A stretch of 34,625 bases of DNA from Brachyspira pilosicoli (GTDB lineage Bacteria; Spirochaetota; Brachyspiria; Brachyspirales; Brachyspiraceae), in NCBI RefSeq assembly GCF_008016535.1, contig NZ_SAXY01000060.1, forward strand, positions 1 through 34,625. The letters are read 5' to 3'. A program made the position numbers and the translations under genes. Shown piece by piece: positions 25,637 to 34,421 of the stretch (position 1 is the first letter of the stretch; every line of letters starts with the position of its first letter). Under the pieces are notes generated by a model, which searched no databases, had not been told where the DNA came from, and saw only the letters and a list, made by a program, of their open reading frames with translations.

Positions 25637-27169
25637 ATGGCTTGGCATTGGTTTGACTGGATAGTCATAGGGCTATACTTTGTCGTAATGTTTTTTATTG
25701 GTATGTTCTTTGCTAAAAGAACTAAATCTACAGATGATTATTTCAAAGCTGGAGGAAGAGTTCCTGCTTTGGTAACAGCAATGAGTATTTATGCTACTGC
25801 TTTATCATCTATTTCGTTTATTGCTATACCTGCTTCTGTTTACAATAATAGCTGGCTGCTTGGTATGGCTCCTTTAGGAATAATTTTGATGGTATTATGG
25901 GCAGCATATACTTTTGTACCTTTCTTTAGAAGAGTTAATGTTACTACTGCTTATGAATATTTAGGAAGAAGATTTGATAATTCTTTCAGACTTGTTGGCA
26001 GTTTAACTTTTATACTTTTTCACGTTGTGAGAATGGCTATAGTAATTTATCTTCCTACATTAGCTATACAACAAGTTGTGCCAACATTAAACCCAGTGTT
26101 GATAACTATTATAGTATCAATATTCTGTGTTGCTTATACATCTATGGGAGGTATTGAGGCTGTATTATGGTCTGATGCTATACAAACTGTTGTACTTCTT
26201 TTGGGTGCTTTCTTAGTAATTATAGTAGGTTTCTCTTCTGCTCCTGAAGGTTTAGGACAAGGTTTCAAACTTTTAGCTGATGACGGTAAAATTATAAGCC
26301 CTGATTTCTTCTCTTTAGATTTAGCTAAATCTAGTATTTGGGTTATGATAGTGGGCGGTTTTGTAAACTCTATTTATTCTTATGTGGGCAGCCAAGATAT
26401 AGTTCAAAGATATGCTACAAACAAAGATGAACATGAGGCTAAAAAAAGTTTATTTATGAACGTTCCTTTGCTTTGTACTAGTATTGTAATATTTATAGGT
26501 ATGGGTTCTGCTTTATATATTTACTTCCATTTCAAAGCTGCTTTACCAGAAAACATTAATGGTAATGCTATACTTCCATACTTTATAGTAAATGCTTTGC
26601 CTGTTGGTATATCTGGTATTGTAATAGCTGCTATATTTGCTGCTGCTCAATCCACTGTATCATCTAGTTTGAACTCTGTTTCTACTTGTATGACTGCTGA
26701 TATTTTAGAATATTTCAAATCTGGAATGGCAGACAAAAGCAAACTTAAATTTGCAAGAGTTTCAAGCTGGATAGTTGGTATATTTAGTACACTACTTGCT
26801 ATTTACTTTATATATAATGGTCAAGGCGATATGTTCTTGTACTTCCAAGCTATTACTGGTCTTTTGGGCGGTCCTATAGCTGGAGTATTCTTAATCGGTA
26901 TATTCTTTGATAAAGTAGAATCTAAAGCTGTATGGATTGGTTTTATAGTTTCTGTAATAATTGCATTCTATGTCAGCAACCCTGCTGGTATGCTTACTAA
27001 GTTTATACCTGGTTACGTTAAACCAAAAATCTTTGAGTTTATGTTATCATTTATAATTATAGGCTCTAGCGTAATAGTATCTTTTATATCTTCTTTCTTC
27101 TTTGGAAGACCAAGCGAAGAGAAAATAAAAGGCTTAACTTATTCTACTACTATTAAAAATCAAAAATAA
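25637..27169 (+). CDS. Sodium:solute symporter, probable sialic acid transporter
   Basis: A 510-residue SSS-family permease with about 13-14 membrane helices. The SSS signature region is visible around GSQDIVQRYATNKDEHEAKKS (roughly 250-270) and the helix-8 segment FAAAQSTVSSSLNS (about 338-351), where the second Ser/Thr pair helps bind Na+. The N-terminal DDYFKAGGRVPALVTAMSI is typical. Its position in the nan operon points to Na+-driven uptake of sialic acid, as in Proteus SiaT; the substrate is inferred from the neighbours only. TAGGAG precedes the ATG by 9 bases. No TRAP or ABC sialic-acid transporter is present in the window. Confidence 0.88.
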   Translation: MAWHWFDWIVIGLYFVVMFFIGMFFAKRTKSTDDYFKAGGRVPALVTAMSIYATALSSISFIAIPASVYNNSWLLGMAPLGIILMVLWAAYTFVPFFRRVNVTTAYEYLGRRFDNSFRLVGSLTFILFHVVRMAIVIYLPTLAIQQVVPTLNPVLITIIVSIFCVAYTSMGGIEAVLWSDAIQTVVLLLGAFLVIIVGFSSAPEGLGQGFKLLADDGKIISPDFFSLDLAKSSIWVMIVGGFVNSIYSYVGSQDIVQRYATNKDEHEAKKSLFMNVPLLCTSIVIFIGMGSALYIYFHFKAALPENINGNAILPYFIVNALPVGISGIVIAAIFAAAQSTVSSSLNSVSTCMTADILEYFKSGMADKSKLKFARVSSWIVGIFSTLLAIYFIYNGQGDMFLYFQAITGLLGGPIAGVFLIGIFFDKVESKAVWIGFIVSVIIAFYVSNPAGMLTKFIPGYVKPKIFEFMLSFIIIGSSVIVSFISSFFFGRPSEEKIKGLTYSTTIKNQK

Positions 27170-27203
27170 TAGTTAGATTATTTATATATTTTAAGGAAAC
27201 AAA

Positions 27204-28358
27204 ATGAAAAAATTATGTTTGATATTATCTACTATATTTGCTGTTAGCTGTTCGAATAGTAGTAATACTACTAGCAATAATGCAAATGTATTAGATTCTA
27301 AAACTGATAAAAAAATAGTTTGGGAGATGGGCGGACATTTGCCTGCTCAAACAGGAATGGATAAAAATATCGGTACTGCTGGTTTGTTATATGGTTCTTT
27401 AGAAAATAAATATATTGTTGTTGGAGGAGGAGCTAACTTCCCTGAAGAATCTGTACTTAACGGCGGAGCTAAAAAAAGTTATTCTGATATTTATATGCTT
27501 GAAGATAAAAACGGTGTATTAGAAGTTGTTGAGCATATTAATTGGGAAAACGAATTAGGATATGGTGCTTCTATCACTACTACAAATGGTATATATTATA
27601 TCGGAGGCTCTTCAAATCCTGAGGCTGATGATGATATATTGTTTATCACATTAAAAAATAATAAATTAAATGTTGAAAAAATAGGCGATTTACCTTTCAC
27701 ATTACAAAATGGTGTTGCTGTTTATAAAGACAATAAATTATATATTATCACTGGTAAACAAGCAGGAAAAGGAAGCGACAAAGTTTATGAGTATGATTTA
27801 GCTACAAAAGAGACAAAAGAATTAGCTCCTGTACCTAATCAAGCAAGCAGAACTCAAGCTGTTGCACAATTACTAAACGGCAATATATATGTATTTAGCG
27901 GAGGCGATGCTACTGCTTATACCGATGGTTATAAATATGATTTTGCTAATAATACTTGGGAAGCTGTTTCTGATGTGGCTCTTAACAATGAAGGAATATC
28001 TTTGCTTGGTGCTGTATCAGTTAAGCTTAATGAAACAGAAATGCTCGTTATAGGCGGTTTCAATAAAGCTATCTATGATAATGCTGTTTATAATTTAGGT
28101 AATCTTCAAGGTACGGCATTGTCTCAATTTAGAGCTGGTTATTTTGGTGCTGACCCTTATGAGTTTGATTGGAACAGCAAAATATTAATTTATAACTGCG
28201 AATCTAATACTTGGAAAACAATAGGAGATGTTCCATTTGATGCTCCTTGCGGTGAAGGTTTAATATTAATAGGAAATAAAATATATTCTATTAACGGAGA
28301 AATTAAGCCGGGTGTTAGAACAGACAAAATGTATGTAGGCACTATAATGGCTAAATAA
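27204..28358 (+). CDS. nanM: N-acetylneuraminate mutarotase, kelch-type lipoprotein
   Basis: A 384-residue kelch beta-propeller of the NanM group. NanM converts the alpha anomer released by sialidase to the beta form for uptake. A lipobox AVSC with Cys16 predicts a lipoprotein, unlike soluble periplasmic E. coli NanM. Kelch blades are recognisable by GG pairs: VVGGGANFP, YYIGGSS, YVFSGGDA, LVIGGFN, and the closing YSINGEIKPGVRTDKM. The VGGGANFPEESVLNGGAK segment is characteristic of the cyclically permuted mutarotase subgroup. AAGGA precedes the ATG. It is last in the operon and a terminator follows 28 bases after its stop. Confidence 0.88.
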   Translation: MKKLCLILSTIFAVSCSNSSNTTSNNANVLDSKTDKKIVWEMGGHLPAQTGMDKNIGTAGLLYGSLENKYIVVGGGANFPEESVLNGGAKKSYSDIYMLEDKNGVLEVVEHINWENELGYGASITTTNGIYYIGGSSNPEADDDILFITLKNNKLNVEKIGDLPFTLQNGVAVYKDNKLYIITGKQAGKGSDKVYEYDLATKETKELAPVPNQASRTQAVAQLLNGNIYVFSGGDATAYTDGYKYDFANNTWEAVSDVALNNEGISLLGAVSVKLNETEMLVIGGFNKAIYDNAVYNLGNLQGTALSQFRAGYFGADPYEFDWNSKILIYNCESNTWKTIGDVPFDAPCGEGLILIGNKIYSINGEIKPGVRTDKMYVGTIMAK

Positions 28359-28386
28359 AGATAATTAATAAAATTAGTAATTTATT

Positions 28387-28423
28387 AAAGGGTTTTATCT
28401 ATAAAAGATAGAACCCTTTTTTT
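28387..28423. terminator. Terminator after nanM, possibly bidirectional
   Basis: AAAGGGTTTTATCT (28387-28400) pairs with AGATAGAACCCTTT (28406-28419) with one mismatch and a 5-base loop, followed by seven Ts; A-rich sequence on the other side also allows it to end the converging methyltransferase gene. Confidence 0.85.
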
Positions 28424-28437
28424 AATGCATTAAAAAT

Positions 28438-29184
28438 TTACTTCAAACACAATGTAGCCCAAAAGGTGGGAACATTATATTCATGGAGAACTCCTTCGCC
28501 GTTGGTATCTTCATAAATATCAATCAACTTAAAACCGCACTTTAATTGACCTCTTATCTGATCTTCAATAGTATGAGAAAATTGAATACCGTCATTTTTA
28601 CTTAATAATTCATCTAATAATTTTTTATCCTTTAATGGATTAAATGGAAGTTTATATTTAATCTCTTTACTATCTTCATCAAACAAAAAGTTAATTCCAT
28701 TATCAAGACCAGACATAAGCCTTCCGTCTTTTTTTAACACTCTATAGCATTCACTCCATATATGCGAAACATTCTCTACATAACAATTAGAAACAGGGTG
28801 AAAAATCAAATCAAAGCTCTCATCTTCAAATGGGATTTTTTTTGTCATATCATATTTTATAGCATTTATACTATAACCTTCTCTCTTTGCTACAAACACA
28901 TCATTATCTATCTGTTTTTGAGAATAATCTATTAATGTGCATTTAGCTCCCAAAGCTGCAAATATTGGCATCTGCTGACCTCCTCCAGATGCAAGCCCCA
29001 ACACATTTTTATTTTCTAAATTTCCAAACCATTCTTTAGGAACATTTTTAGTTGGAGTTAAAAGCATATCCCACTTACCATTTTTAGCTTCTAAAAACTT
29101 TTCATGTGTAATAGGAATGCCCCATTCCCAACCATCTTCAACCCATTTATCTATAGCTAAAGAATTTAATTTTGTATAATCCAT
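28438..29184 (-). CDS. SAM-dependent class I methyltransferase
   Basis: A 248-residue cytoplasmic methyltransferase. The SAM-binding motif VLGLASGGGQQMP (61-73) is followed by D86 in CTLIDYSQ (ribose-binding acidic residue), the KIPFEDESFDLIFHPVSN motif IV region (about 115-132) and the helix ECYRVLKKDGRL (145-156). The N-terminus (NSLAIDKWVEDGWEWGIPIT) is shared with a group of small bacterial methyltransferases whose substrates are unknown. Length is typical. It converges on the nan operon and is not obviously linked to it. Confidence 0.85.
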   Translation of the reverse strand: MDYTKLNSLAIDKWVEDGWEWGIPITHEKFLEAKNGKWDMLLTPTKNVPKEWFGNLENKNVLGLASGGGQQMPIFAALGAKCTLIDYSQKQIDNDVFVAKREGYSINAIKYDMTKKIPFEDESFDLIFHPVSNCYVENVSHIWSECYRVLKKDGRLMSGLDNGINFLFDEDSKEIKYKLPFNPLKDKKLLDELLSKNDGIQFSHTIEDQIRGQLKCGFKLIDIYEDTNGEGVLHEYNVPTFWATLCLK

Positions 29185-29220
29185 ATAAAGACCTTGTTAT
29201 TAGATTATATTATTGTGTAT

Positions 29221-29559
29221 TTATTGCTTTGTAAAAACTCCGCTTTTTCCGTCTGCCTCTACATTAGCACTGCTGTCACTTGTAAACACAAGATCAACTG
29301 AGAAAGTTTGATTAGCAAATGTTGTGCTTGCAGAATAATGGTCATCGCTATGTTTTGTAATAAGGGCTGCAGAAATAGTAATATTCTCATATTTTAATGA
29401 ACCGTCAGAATTAATTGTTACTGTTTTTCCATTAAGTTCACCTTCAGTGCAAATCCAAGTGCCTTCATATTTTTTGCTTATTCCTAATATATTGTCAGTT
29501 AAATTACTACACCCTATTATGATACTTAAAGATAATAATAAGAAAACTAATTTTTTCAT
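29221..29559 (-). CDS. Small lipoprotein, unknown
   Basis: A 112-residue protein with a strong lipobox (IIIGC, Cys17) after a hydrophobic signal. The mature part (YEGTWICTEGELNGKTVTINSDGS) looks like a small lipocalin-type beta domain, starting with G-T-W and alternating strand residues; no family can be named. CTCCTTA-type complement upstream gives a ribosome site about 13 bases before the ATG. It lies 36 bases before the methyltransferase gene on the same strand and may be co-transcribed. Confidence 0.7.
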   Translation of the reverse strand: MKKLVFLLLSLSIIIGCSNLTDNILGISKKYEGTWICTEGELNGKTVTINSDGSLKYENITISAALITKHSDDHYSASTTFANQTFSVDLVFTSDSSANVEADGKSGVFTKQ

Positions 29560-29706
29560 TTTTTACAAACTCTCCTTAAACATATACTAATATAATAATA
29601 TATTTATAGCAATTATTTAAATAGATTTTTTCTGTTTTTTAATATATAATATTTTCGCACAATATAAGGAGCAAAGAATTATTATAAATTCTTTTTTAAT
29701 TTTATT

Positions 29707-30650
29707 ATGATAAACAAAATAAACAAAATGCCTACAGCCCTCACAGGTTTAGCACTTGGCGTAGGCGGTATATTCAACGCTTGGACTATATTTACAGGAA
29801 AAAAATACTTTTTGCATACATTGGAGCTTTAATATCATCTGTATTAATACTTACAATAATCACAAAAATATTTTCATCTTTCAAAGCATTTATTAAAGAA
29901 TTAGAGCACCCAGTAGCAGGAAGTACAATACCTACTTTAGATATGGCAATTATGGTAATATCTAGTTCTGTAGTACAATTTATAAGACCGCTTGGTATTG
30001 CTATGTGGCTTATAGCTATAGTTATACATACAATATTTGCAATTACTTTTATAGCTCATAGAATAAACTTAAAAGACAGACATAATATGGTGACTAGCTG
30101 GTTTGTTCTGCCTATTGGTATAGTTGTAGCTTCTGTCAGTGGAAGTGCTATGGGCTTTCCTACTTTATCACAAGCTATTGTCTATATAGGAATGGTTATA
30201 TATATAATAATGTTTCCTTTTATTTTTTATAGAATTATATTCCATGAACCTTTAGCTGAAGATAAGTTTCCTGCTTTCGCTGTAATGGGGGCACCTGCTA
30301 ATTTATGTTTATGCGGATATTTAACTGCATTTCAAACATACAACACTGCTATACTTAATTTGTTTTTAGCATTAGGTTTAATTACAACATTTAAAGTTTA
30401 TTTGTCTTTAATAAAAGCTTTTAGAATAAAGTTTATACCGTTATTTGCAGCATACACTTTCACTCTTGCAATAGGTGCACAGGCTCTTTTAAAATTTGCT
30501 AACTATTCAAAATCTATTGATGCAGAATATTATTATATATGGAGATATGTTGCTATAATAGAGCTTGTAATTGCTAGTTTGATGATATTATATGTATTTT
30601 TAAATATGATGTCTTTTATACATTTCAATGTTATAAAGGATAAGGAATAA
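29707..30650 (+). pseudogene. tehA: TehA/TDT-family transporter gene split by a frameshift
   Basis: Two frames together make one complete transporter of the tellurite-resistance/dicarboxylate (TDT) family, an anion channel fold with 10 membrane helices. The first frame starts at ATG 29707, encodes NKMPTALTGLALGVGGIFNAW (the family N-terminus, helix 1) and stops at 29832. The second continues from RKKILFAYIGALISS to the stop at 30650 without a proper start of its own. The switch point is a run of seven A at 29799-29805, in frame as A-AAA-AAA, where a -1 slip joins the frames exactly. It may be a real mutation, phase variation, programmed slippage or a read error. With the joint, the protein has about 314 residues, normal for TehA. 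Confidence 0.8.
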
Positions 30651-30712
30651 AATATAATTGATTGTGTTTTGTTATAATATTTAATTTTTATAATTTTTTA
30701 TTTTATTCAACT

Positions 30713-30800
30713 TTTTCCCGCGTACGAGCTGTACCACCTTGCCGCACGGTAATGGTATGCTTTAATTATAACTTCTTAGTCGTGCGGGGGAGTGCCTTTT
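30713..30800. repeat. GC-rich hairpin element
   Basis: In an AT-rich gap, CCGCACG (30742-30748) pairs with CGTGCGG (30781-30787) around a 32-base loop, and CCCGCGTACGAGCTGTACC lies just upstream. It is not a tRNA: there is no T-loop consensus or acceptor pairing. It may be a relic of a repeat family or a small structured RNA; nothing decides between these. Confidence 0.4.
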
Positions 30801-30828
30801 AATGTACAATTAAATTATAAAATTTATA

Positions 30829-31078
30829 ATAAAAATGCAGTTCTTTTGGTTCTTTTATACCAATAAAAGAACTGGGGTGCGGGGCAAAGCCCTGCAAATA
30901 ATTAAAATAAAAGAGTCAAAAATTTTTGCTATATATTAAAACTATTATTTTCTATAATTTTTTGTTGTTCTTTTCCTGCAGCTACGCGGTGCGGACTTCG
31001 TCAAAGTTTTCGCCATTTGGGCACGCTTCGCAGATGGCAAAGCCACCACAAATAAAAAACTTAAAAATTTTTAATATA
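30829..31078 (+). repeat. Dispersed intergenic repeat, copy 3
   Basis: Begins with AAAAATGCAGTTCTTTTGG and forms a hairpin AGTTCTTTT...AAAAGAACT, then GGGGTGCGGGGC with GCCCTGC. A GTTGTTCTTTTCCTGCAG block follows near 30964, then the 29-base block at 30986-31014 shared exactly with 3711-3739, and GGGCACGCTTCGC at 31019-31031. It ends in CTTAAAAATTTTTA as at copy 2. It fills the gap between the converging tehA-like and macro-like genes; no gene is seen in it. Confidence 0.7.
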
Positions 31079-31483
31079 CTAATTATTCTCTTTTAAATAA
31101 TTAATAAATCTCTCTGGCAAATATACATTACTATATTCTAATGCCTTTCTAAATAAAGGAGCTATTTCTGATACTTTAAATCCCGCTATGCCGCAGCCTA
31201 TCTCTGTAACAAGAAATTTTTTATCTTTGTTTTTTATAGTAAAATCTAAAAACTCATCGACATACTTTTTTATTTCATCAATACTCATCTTTCCGCTTCT
31301 CGTATAATCAACCGTAGGAATAGCAAAAGTTTTACCCTGAAGACCAAAAGCCTTTCCATATATAGCTCCCCAATTCATAGCCATTCTTGCAGCTCCCCCT
31401 GCATGCATGCCTTCAGTGTTGCTTCCAAATACAAAAACTTCATCGTCTTCTAATTTATCAATATGTTTTGCTGATACTCTCAT
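31079..31483 (-). CDS. Macro-like / A1S_2505-type phage-associated protein
   Basis: A 134-residue cytoplasmic protein. DEVFVFGSNTEGMHAGGAARMA (14-35) and FLVTEIGCGIAGFKVSEIAPLF (about 89-110) are the two hallmark segments of a small family often carried by phages and scattered in bacterial genomes; both have the look of a nucleotide-binding loop, as in macro domains. The middle holds FAIPTVDYTRSGKM. Its function is not established. AGGA lies about 10 bases before the ATG. It is the last gene after metG and ftsQ on this strand, 15 bases from ftsQ, so it probably shares their transcript. Confidence 0.6.
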   Translation of the reverse strand: MRVSAKHIDKLEDDEVFVFGSNTEGMHAGGAARMAMNWGAIYGKAFGLQGKTFAIPTVDYTRSGKMSIDEIKKYVDEFLDFTIKNKDKKFLVTEIGCGIAGFKVSEIAPLFRKALEYSNVYLPERFINYLKENN

Positions 31484-31498
31484 AAATATAAATCCTAA

Positions 31499-32269
31499 TT
31501 AATTAATTATAGCTTCATTAAATCTAAAATCTATTTTGTAAGTTAAAGTAGCTTGATCATGCACTGTTTTTAATATAGCAGCAAGATCAACAAATTTACT
31601 AGATGTGACATATTTGTCTAATATTACCTGAACCTGACAGCCTCTCGGATAAAGTATTAAATCCTTTCCAAAAGCATTTATTTCTGAAATAAGATTATAT
31701 ATATCATAATTGTTAGTTTTTAACTCATATAAAACACTTCTTAAATATTTTGTATAATCATTTTCTATTTTTTCATTTGTTGAAGTGATGGTTAAACCCG
31801 TAATATAAGGTACATCATAATTATAAATAGATGAATTTCTTATAATATATCCGTCATCAGTAATTTCGTATATGCCATTTTGAGATTCTGCTAAAAATAA
31901 AGTCTCTCTCTCTTTAATGTTTATGATTAATAAATCTGGAAAAGATATTTTTATGCTTTCTACTTGAAGTCTAATATTATTTTCTATTCTTTGTTTTATT
32001 TCTTTTTTGGGTATAAAAAATAAACTTTTATTATTATAATCGCTCAAATTAGCTTCTTCTATTACAGTAATTGGTGCTATTAATTTAAGCCCCCTTATCT
32101 CAACTCTCAAAACCTTAGCTCTATTAAAAACAAAACCAATACCCAAAGTAAATATTATTATTAAAAAATATAATACTATTTTCTTAATTAATTTTTTTTG
32201 TTTTTGATTTAATTTATTTTTTTGAAGCTTTTTTCTTAATTTGCTTTCATTAAAAGTTTTATTTTTCAT
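31499..32269 (-). CDS. ftsQ: Cell division protein FtsQ/DivIB
   Basis: A 256-residue bitopic membrane protein. A lysine-rich cytoplasmic N-terminus (1-30) precedes one membrane helix (31-48). The POTRA domain starts at RVEIRGLKLIAPITVIEEANL (55-75) and includes ISFPDLLIINIKERE; the FtsQ beta domain follows and ends in TYKIDFRFNEAIIN, as in the family. FtsQ links FtsL/FtsB and other divisome parts in the periplasm. Length fits. The ribosome site is weak, but the start is 23 bases after the metG stop, so translation may be coupled. An ftsQ behind metG, away from the usual mur/fts cluster, is unusual. Confidence 0.8.
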   Translation of the reverse strand: MKNKTFNESKLRKKLQKNKLNQKQKKLIKKIVLYFLIIIFTLGIGFVFNRAKVLRVEIRGLKLIAPITVIEEANLSDYNNKSLFFIPKKEIKQRIENNIRLQVESIKISFPDLLIINIKERETLFLAESQNGIYEITDDGYIIRNSSIYNYDVPYITGLTITSTNEKIENDYTKYLRSVLYELKTNNYDIYNLISEINAFGKDLILYPRGCQVQVILDKYVTSSKFVDLAAILKTVHDQATLTYKIDFRFNEAIIN

Positions 32270-32292
32270 TTTTTATTTTAATTTACTTATTT

Positions 32293-34242
32293 TTAATTAA
32301 CTTCGCATCCAGATTTAAAACCTTTTTCTGTTACCATAAGAGAAAGAGTATCTCCATTATCTGCCAAAAGAAGCATACCATGTGAATTAACACCTCTAAA
32401 CTTTTTAGGTTTTAAATTAGCAAGATAAAGTACAGTCTTTCCAACCATCTCCTCTGGTTTATAATACTCAGCTATAGATGATACAACTACTCTCTGCTCG
32501 CCTCCGCCTATATCAACTACAAACTTTAAAAGTTTATCAGCATTTTCAACCTTTTCAGCAACAACTATTGTAGCAGTCAATAATTCTAACTTCTCAAAAT
32601 CTTCTTTTTCTATGTATGGTTTATGTTTATTTTCTTTAGGAGGATTAACTTCTTTTTTATTTTCCTCAGAAGAAGCACCTATCTCTTTTTCTATATCATA
32701 TCTATTGAACAAAGGCTCTCCTTTTTCTATCTTTATTCCAGCCTTTAAAGAACCCCATTTCTTAGCATCTTCCAAAGGAACACTATCTCCAAGACCAAGT
32801 CTATTAAATACATTTTTAGGAGTTTCTACAAAAAATATTTGTAAATAAGCTGTTACTATATAGTATGCCTGAAAAGATATATACATAACATTAGCTAAAT
32901 GATCTCTTTTACTTTCATCTTTAGCAAGATTCCAAGGTGCACTCTCTTCAACATATTTGTTTACCATCTTTATAACTTCCCAAATGTTAAACAAAGCCTC
33001 TTGAAATTTAAAAGAGTCTAGAGCAGATTCTACATTAGCATCTAAAGTAAGCACTGCCTTTTTTAATTCTCTCTCTCTGTCAGAATAAACACTCTCAACC
33101 TCTTCTGGAAGAACACCGTCAAAATATTTTCCAAGCATTGTAGTAATTCTATGCCACAAATTACCATAATCATTAGCTAAATCACTATTAATTCTCTTTA
33201 AGAAAAGCTCTTGTGAATAAAATCCATCAGCCCCAAAATTAATCTCTCTCATAAGAAAATATCTTAAAGCATCAACTCCATATTTATCTATTAAAGCATT
33301 AGGATCAACAACATTTCCCCTACTCTTACTCATCTTCTTACCATCGTCAAAAAGTACCCAGCCATGACCAAACACTTTTTTAGGAAGCGGTATATCAAGC
33401 ATTTTAAGCATTATAGGCCATATAATAGCGTGGAAGCGAACAATCTCCTTACCAACAAAATGAACATCGCAAGGCCAATATTTTTTATATAGCTCATCTT
33501 CTTCACTATATCCTAAAGCTGTAATATAGTTTGATAAAGCATCAATCCATACATATATGCTATGTTCATTATCTATGGGGCAAGGTGTACCCCATTTTAA
33601 CCCCTTACGAGTAACAGCTAAATCTTCAAGACCGGGAAGCAAAAAGTTTTTAAGCATCTCGTTTTGTCTCTCTTTTGGCTCTAAAAACTCAGGGTGTTCT
33701 TTATAATAATTTATAAGCCAATCTCCAAACTCAGAAAGTTTAAGATAATAACATTCCTCTTCTTTATACTCTAATTCTTTCTCACAATCAGGACAATAAC
33801 ATTTTCCATCATCTTTTTTTATAACCTGACTCTCTGTAAAAAAAGCTTCATCACTTACACAATAAAGACCTTTATATGAGCCTTTGTAAATATATCCTTT
33901 ATCATAAAGCTGTTTAAATATATTTTGTACTATTCTTTCATGATAATCATCTGTTGTTCTTATATAATGACTATAATCTATATGAAGTCTTTTCCATAAT
34001 TTTTTTGTAGCATCTACAATATTATCAACATATTCTTTGGGAGTGGTTTTAGCTTCTTCTGCTTTTCTTTGAATCTTCTCTCCATGTTCATCAGTACCTG
34101 TTAAAAAATAAACATCATACCCCATTATTTTTTTATATCTTGCCATGGTATCTGTTGCTATAGTGCAGTAACAATGTCCTATGTGTAAATAATCTGAAGG
34201 ATAATATATTGGAGTTGTGATATAAAATTTTTTGTCTGTCAT
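32293..34242 (-). CDS. metG: Methionyl-tRNA synthetase
   Basis: A 649-residue class I synthetase that charges tRNA-Met. The HIGH motif is at 20-23 and KMSKS at 303-307. A CP-domain zinc site is visible as CYCPDCEK (148-155) with C128 upstream. The anticodon-binding helical domain covers about 360-500, then a charged linker (EENKKEVNPPKENKHKP) leads to a Trbp111-like OB domain (about 550-649; KLELLTATIVVAEKV, RVVVSSIAEYY) that binds tRNA and helps dimerise. GGGAG lies 9 bases before the ATG. It heads a minus-strand block with ftsQ and the macro-like gene. Confidence 0.97.
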   Translation of the reverse strand: MTDKKFYITTPIYYPSDYLHIGHCYCTIATDTMARYKKIMGYDVYFLTGTDEHGEKIQRKAEEAKTTPKEYVDNIVDATKKLWKRLHIDYSHYIRTTDDYHERIVQNIFKQLYDKGYIYKGSYKGLYCVSDEAFFTESQVIKKDDGKCYCPDCEKELEYKEEECYYLKLSEFGDWLINYYKEHPEFLEPKERQNEMLKNFLLPGLEDLAVTRKGLKWGTPCPIDNEHSIYVWIDALSNYITALGYSEEDELYKKYWPCDVHFVGKEIVRFHAIIWPIMLKMLDIPLPKKVFGHGWVLFDDGKKMSKSRGNVVDPNALIDKYGVDALRYFLMREINFGADGFYSQELFLKRINSDLANDYGNLWHRITTMLGKYFDGVLPEEVESVYSDRERELKKAVLTLDANVESALDSFKFQEALFNIWEVIKMVNKYVEESAPWNLAKDESKRDHLANVMYISFQAYYIVTAYLQIFFVETPKNVFNRLGLGDSVPLEDAKKWGSLKAGIKIEKGEPLFNRYDIEKEIGASSEENKKEVNPPKENKHKPYIEKEDFEKLELLTATIVVAEKVENADKLLKFVVDIGGGEQRVVVSSIAEYYKPEEMVGKTVLYLANLKPKKFRGVNSHGMLLLADNGDTLSLMVTEKGFKSGCEVN

Positions 34243-34421
34243 TTATTATTTCTCCCTAAAACTATGTTTAGACAATTATACTAAAATAAATGCTTTTTGT
34301 AAAGATAAAATTTTAATATATACCTATTATATATATTAAAATTATATTAGAATTCTATAATAATTAAGTTTGCATTTTTAAGTATAAAATTATTTAGTAT
34401 ATTAAAAATTATTTTTTGTAT

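Noticed and set aside
30742-30787. Possible tRNA or part of one in the GC-rich hairpin
   Set aside because: No acceptor stem, T-loop consensus or anticodon arm can be drawn on either strand.
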